Source: an uncultured Prevotellaceae bacterium
GTDB lineage: Bacteria; Bacteroidota; Bacteroidia; Bacteroidales; Muribaculaceae
DNA length: 6,126 bases
NCBI GenBank assembly: GCA_945983195.1
Contig: CAMFSS010000141.1
Location: forward strand, 1 to 6,126
Direction of reading: 5' to 3'
Shown: positions 5,616 through 6,126 of the stretch, piece by piece
Numbering within the stretch: the first letter of the stretch is position 1
Layout of the letters: every line of letters begins with the position of its first letter
Position numbers and translations under genes: made by a program
The notes under the pieces: model-generated
Databases searched by the model: none
The model's input: the letters and a program-made list of their open reading frames with translations, nothing else
Told to the model about the DNA's origin: nothing

Positions 5616-6126
5616 TCTTGAACGAAGAAAATACGTAATCGGCGGCTTTATAATTGCGATTGTAGCCATCTACATCATCAAGCTGTTTGAATTACAGGTT
5701 TGTGACAGCAGATACAAGGAAAATGCCGACACAAACGCTTTCCTGCGCAAAACACTATACCCATCGCGTGGCCTGATGTACGACCGCAATGGTGAGCTGG
5801 TGGTTTTCAACCAGCCTGCCTACGATGTGGTGATGATTCCGCGCGACGTGCAGCCTTTCGATACTGCCGACTTCTGCAACACACTGCAAATCTCCCGCGA
5901 GACATTCGACAAGCGTATGTCCGACCTCAAAAACCCTCGAAAGAATCCCAATTACTCGCTATACAGCCAACAGACGTTCATGACGCACCTCACAGCCAAG
6001 GATTATGGGCGACTACAGGAGAAACTCTACCGCTTCCCCGGATTCTTCATTCCCAGGCGTATCTTGCGCCACTACACCCAACCAGCCGCGGCCACTGGGC
6101 GCGGCACGTGCCGGGCCGGGGCGGGG
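5599..6126 (+). CDS. mrdA: Penicillin-binding protein 2, N-terminal part (3' end outside window)
   Basis: PBP2 is the elongation-specific class B peptidoglycan transpeptidase, working with the RodA polymerase and activated by MreC. The frame is open for 176 codons to the last base. The start is GTG at 5599: an in-frame TAG at 5587-5589 excludes an earlier start, and the first ATG (residue 60) would remove the membrane anchor. Visible are a basic cytoplasmic tail (RKDYNLERRK, residues 2-11), one transmembrane helix at about 13-30, and the start of the non-catalytic pedestal domain with YPSRGLMYDRNGELVVFNQP (54-73), typical of class B PBPs. RFPGFFIPRRILRHYT is also family-like. After about residue 166 the protein (ATGRGTCRAGAG) no longer looks like PBP2, where an H-x-L-G segment is expected; the DNA there becomes about 90% G+C. 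The transpeptidase domain with its SxxK serine lies outside. The overlap with mreD suggests translational coupling. rodA is the expected next gene. Confidence 0.93.
   Translation, partial: MRKDYNLERRKYVIGGFIIAIVAIYIIKLFELQVCDSRYKENADTNAFLRKTLYPSRGLMYDRNGELVVFNQPAYDVVMIPRDVQPFDTADFCNTLQISRETFDKRMSDLKNPRKNPNYSLYSQQTFMTHLTAKDYGRLQEKLYRFPGFFIPRRILRHYTQPAAATGRGTCRAGAG

Overview
The window reads as ordinary chromosomal housekeeping DNA from a Bacteroidales bacterium. Three things point there. The purL, purH and mre proteins resemble what I remember of Bacteroides-type homologues. Translation starts mostly lack Shine-Dalgarno sequences. A TAnnTTTG-type promoter box lies before purH. A Muribaculaceae- or Prevotella-like genus is possible, but the genus cannot be fixed from the sequence. 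All genes are on the + strand. There are no RNA genes, mobile elements, CRISPR arrays or long repeats.

Layout: (1) 1-1385 is the 3' part of purL, carrying the end of the synthetase half and the whole glutaminase domain. (2) 1386-1524 is a 139-nt gap with a 10-bp perfect inverted repeat (likely terminator) followed by a probable promoter. (3) 1525-3051 is complete purH. (4) 3091-4110 is mreB, only 39 nt after purH and with no visible promoter of its own. (5) 4111-4245 is a 135-nt structured spacer with two hairpins, one of which holds the mreB stop codon in its loop. (6) 4246-5103 is mreC, best started at a TTG codon. (7) 5100-5615 is mreD, overlapping mreC by 4 nt and preceded by an unusually perfect Shine-Dalgarno sequence. 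(8) 5599-6126 is the 5' part of mrdA (penicillin-binding protein 2), starting at GTG inside the end of mreD and running off the window.

PurL (step 4) and PurH (the last two steps) belong to de novo IMP synthesis. MreB, MreC, MreD and PBP2 form the core of the elongasome, which directs lateral cell-wall synthesis. Close packing suggests one purH-mreBCD-mrdA transcription unit, so purine synthesis and cell-shape genes may share a promoter.

I see no new biological system. The points worth a second look are the mreB-mreC junction (hairpins, TTG start, mini-ORFs), the strong SD before mreD, and a very G+C-rich last 42 nt that looks like a damaged contig end.
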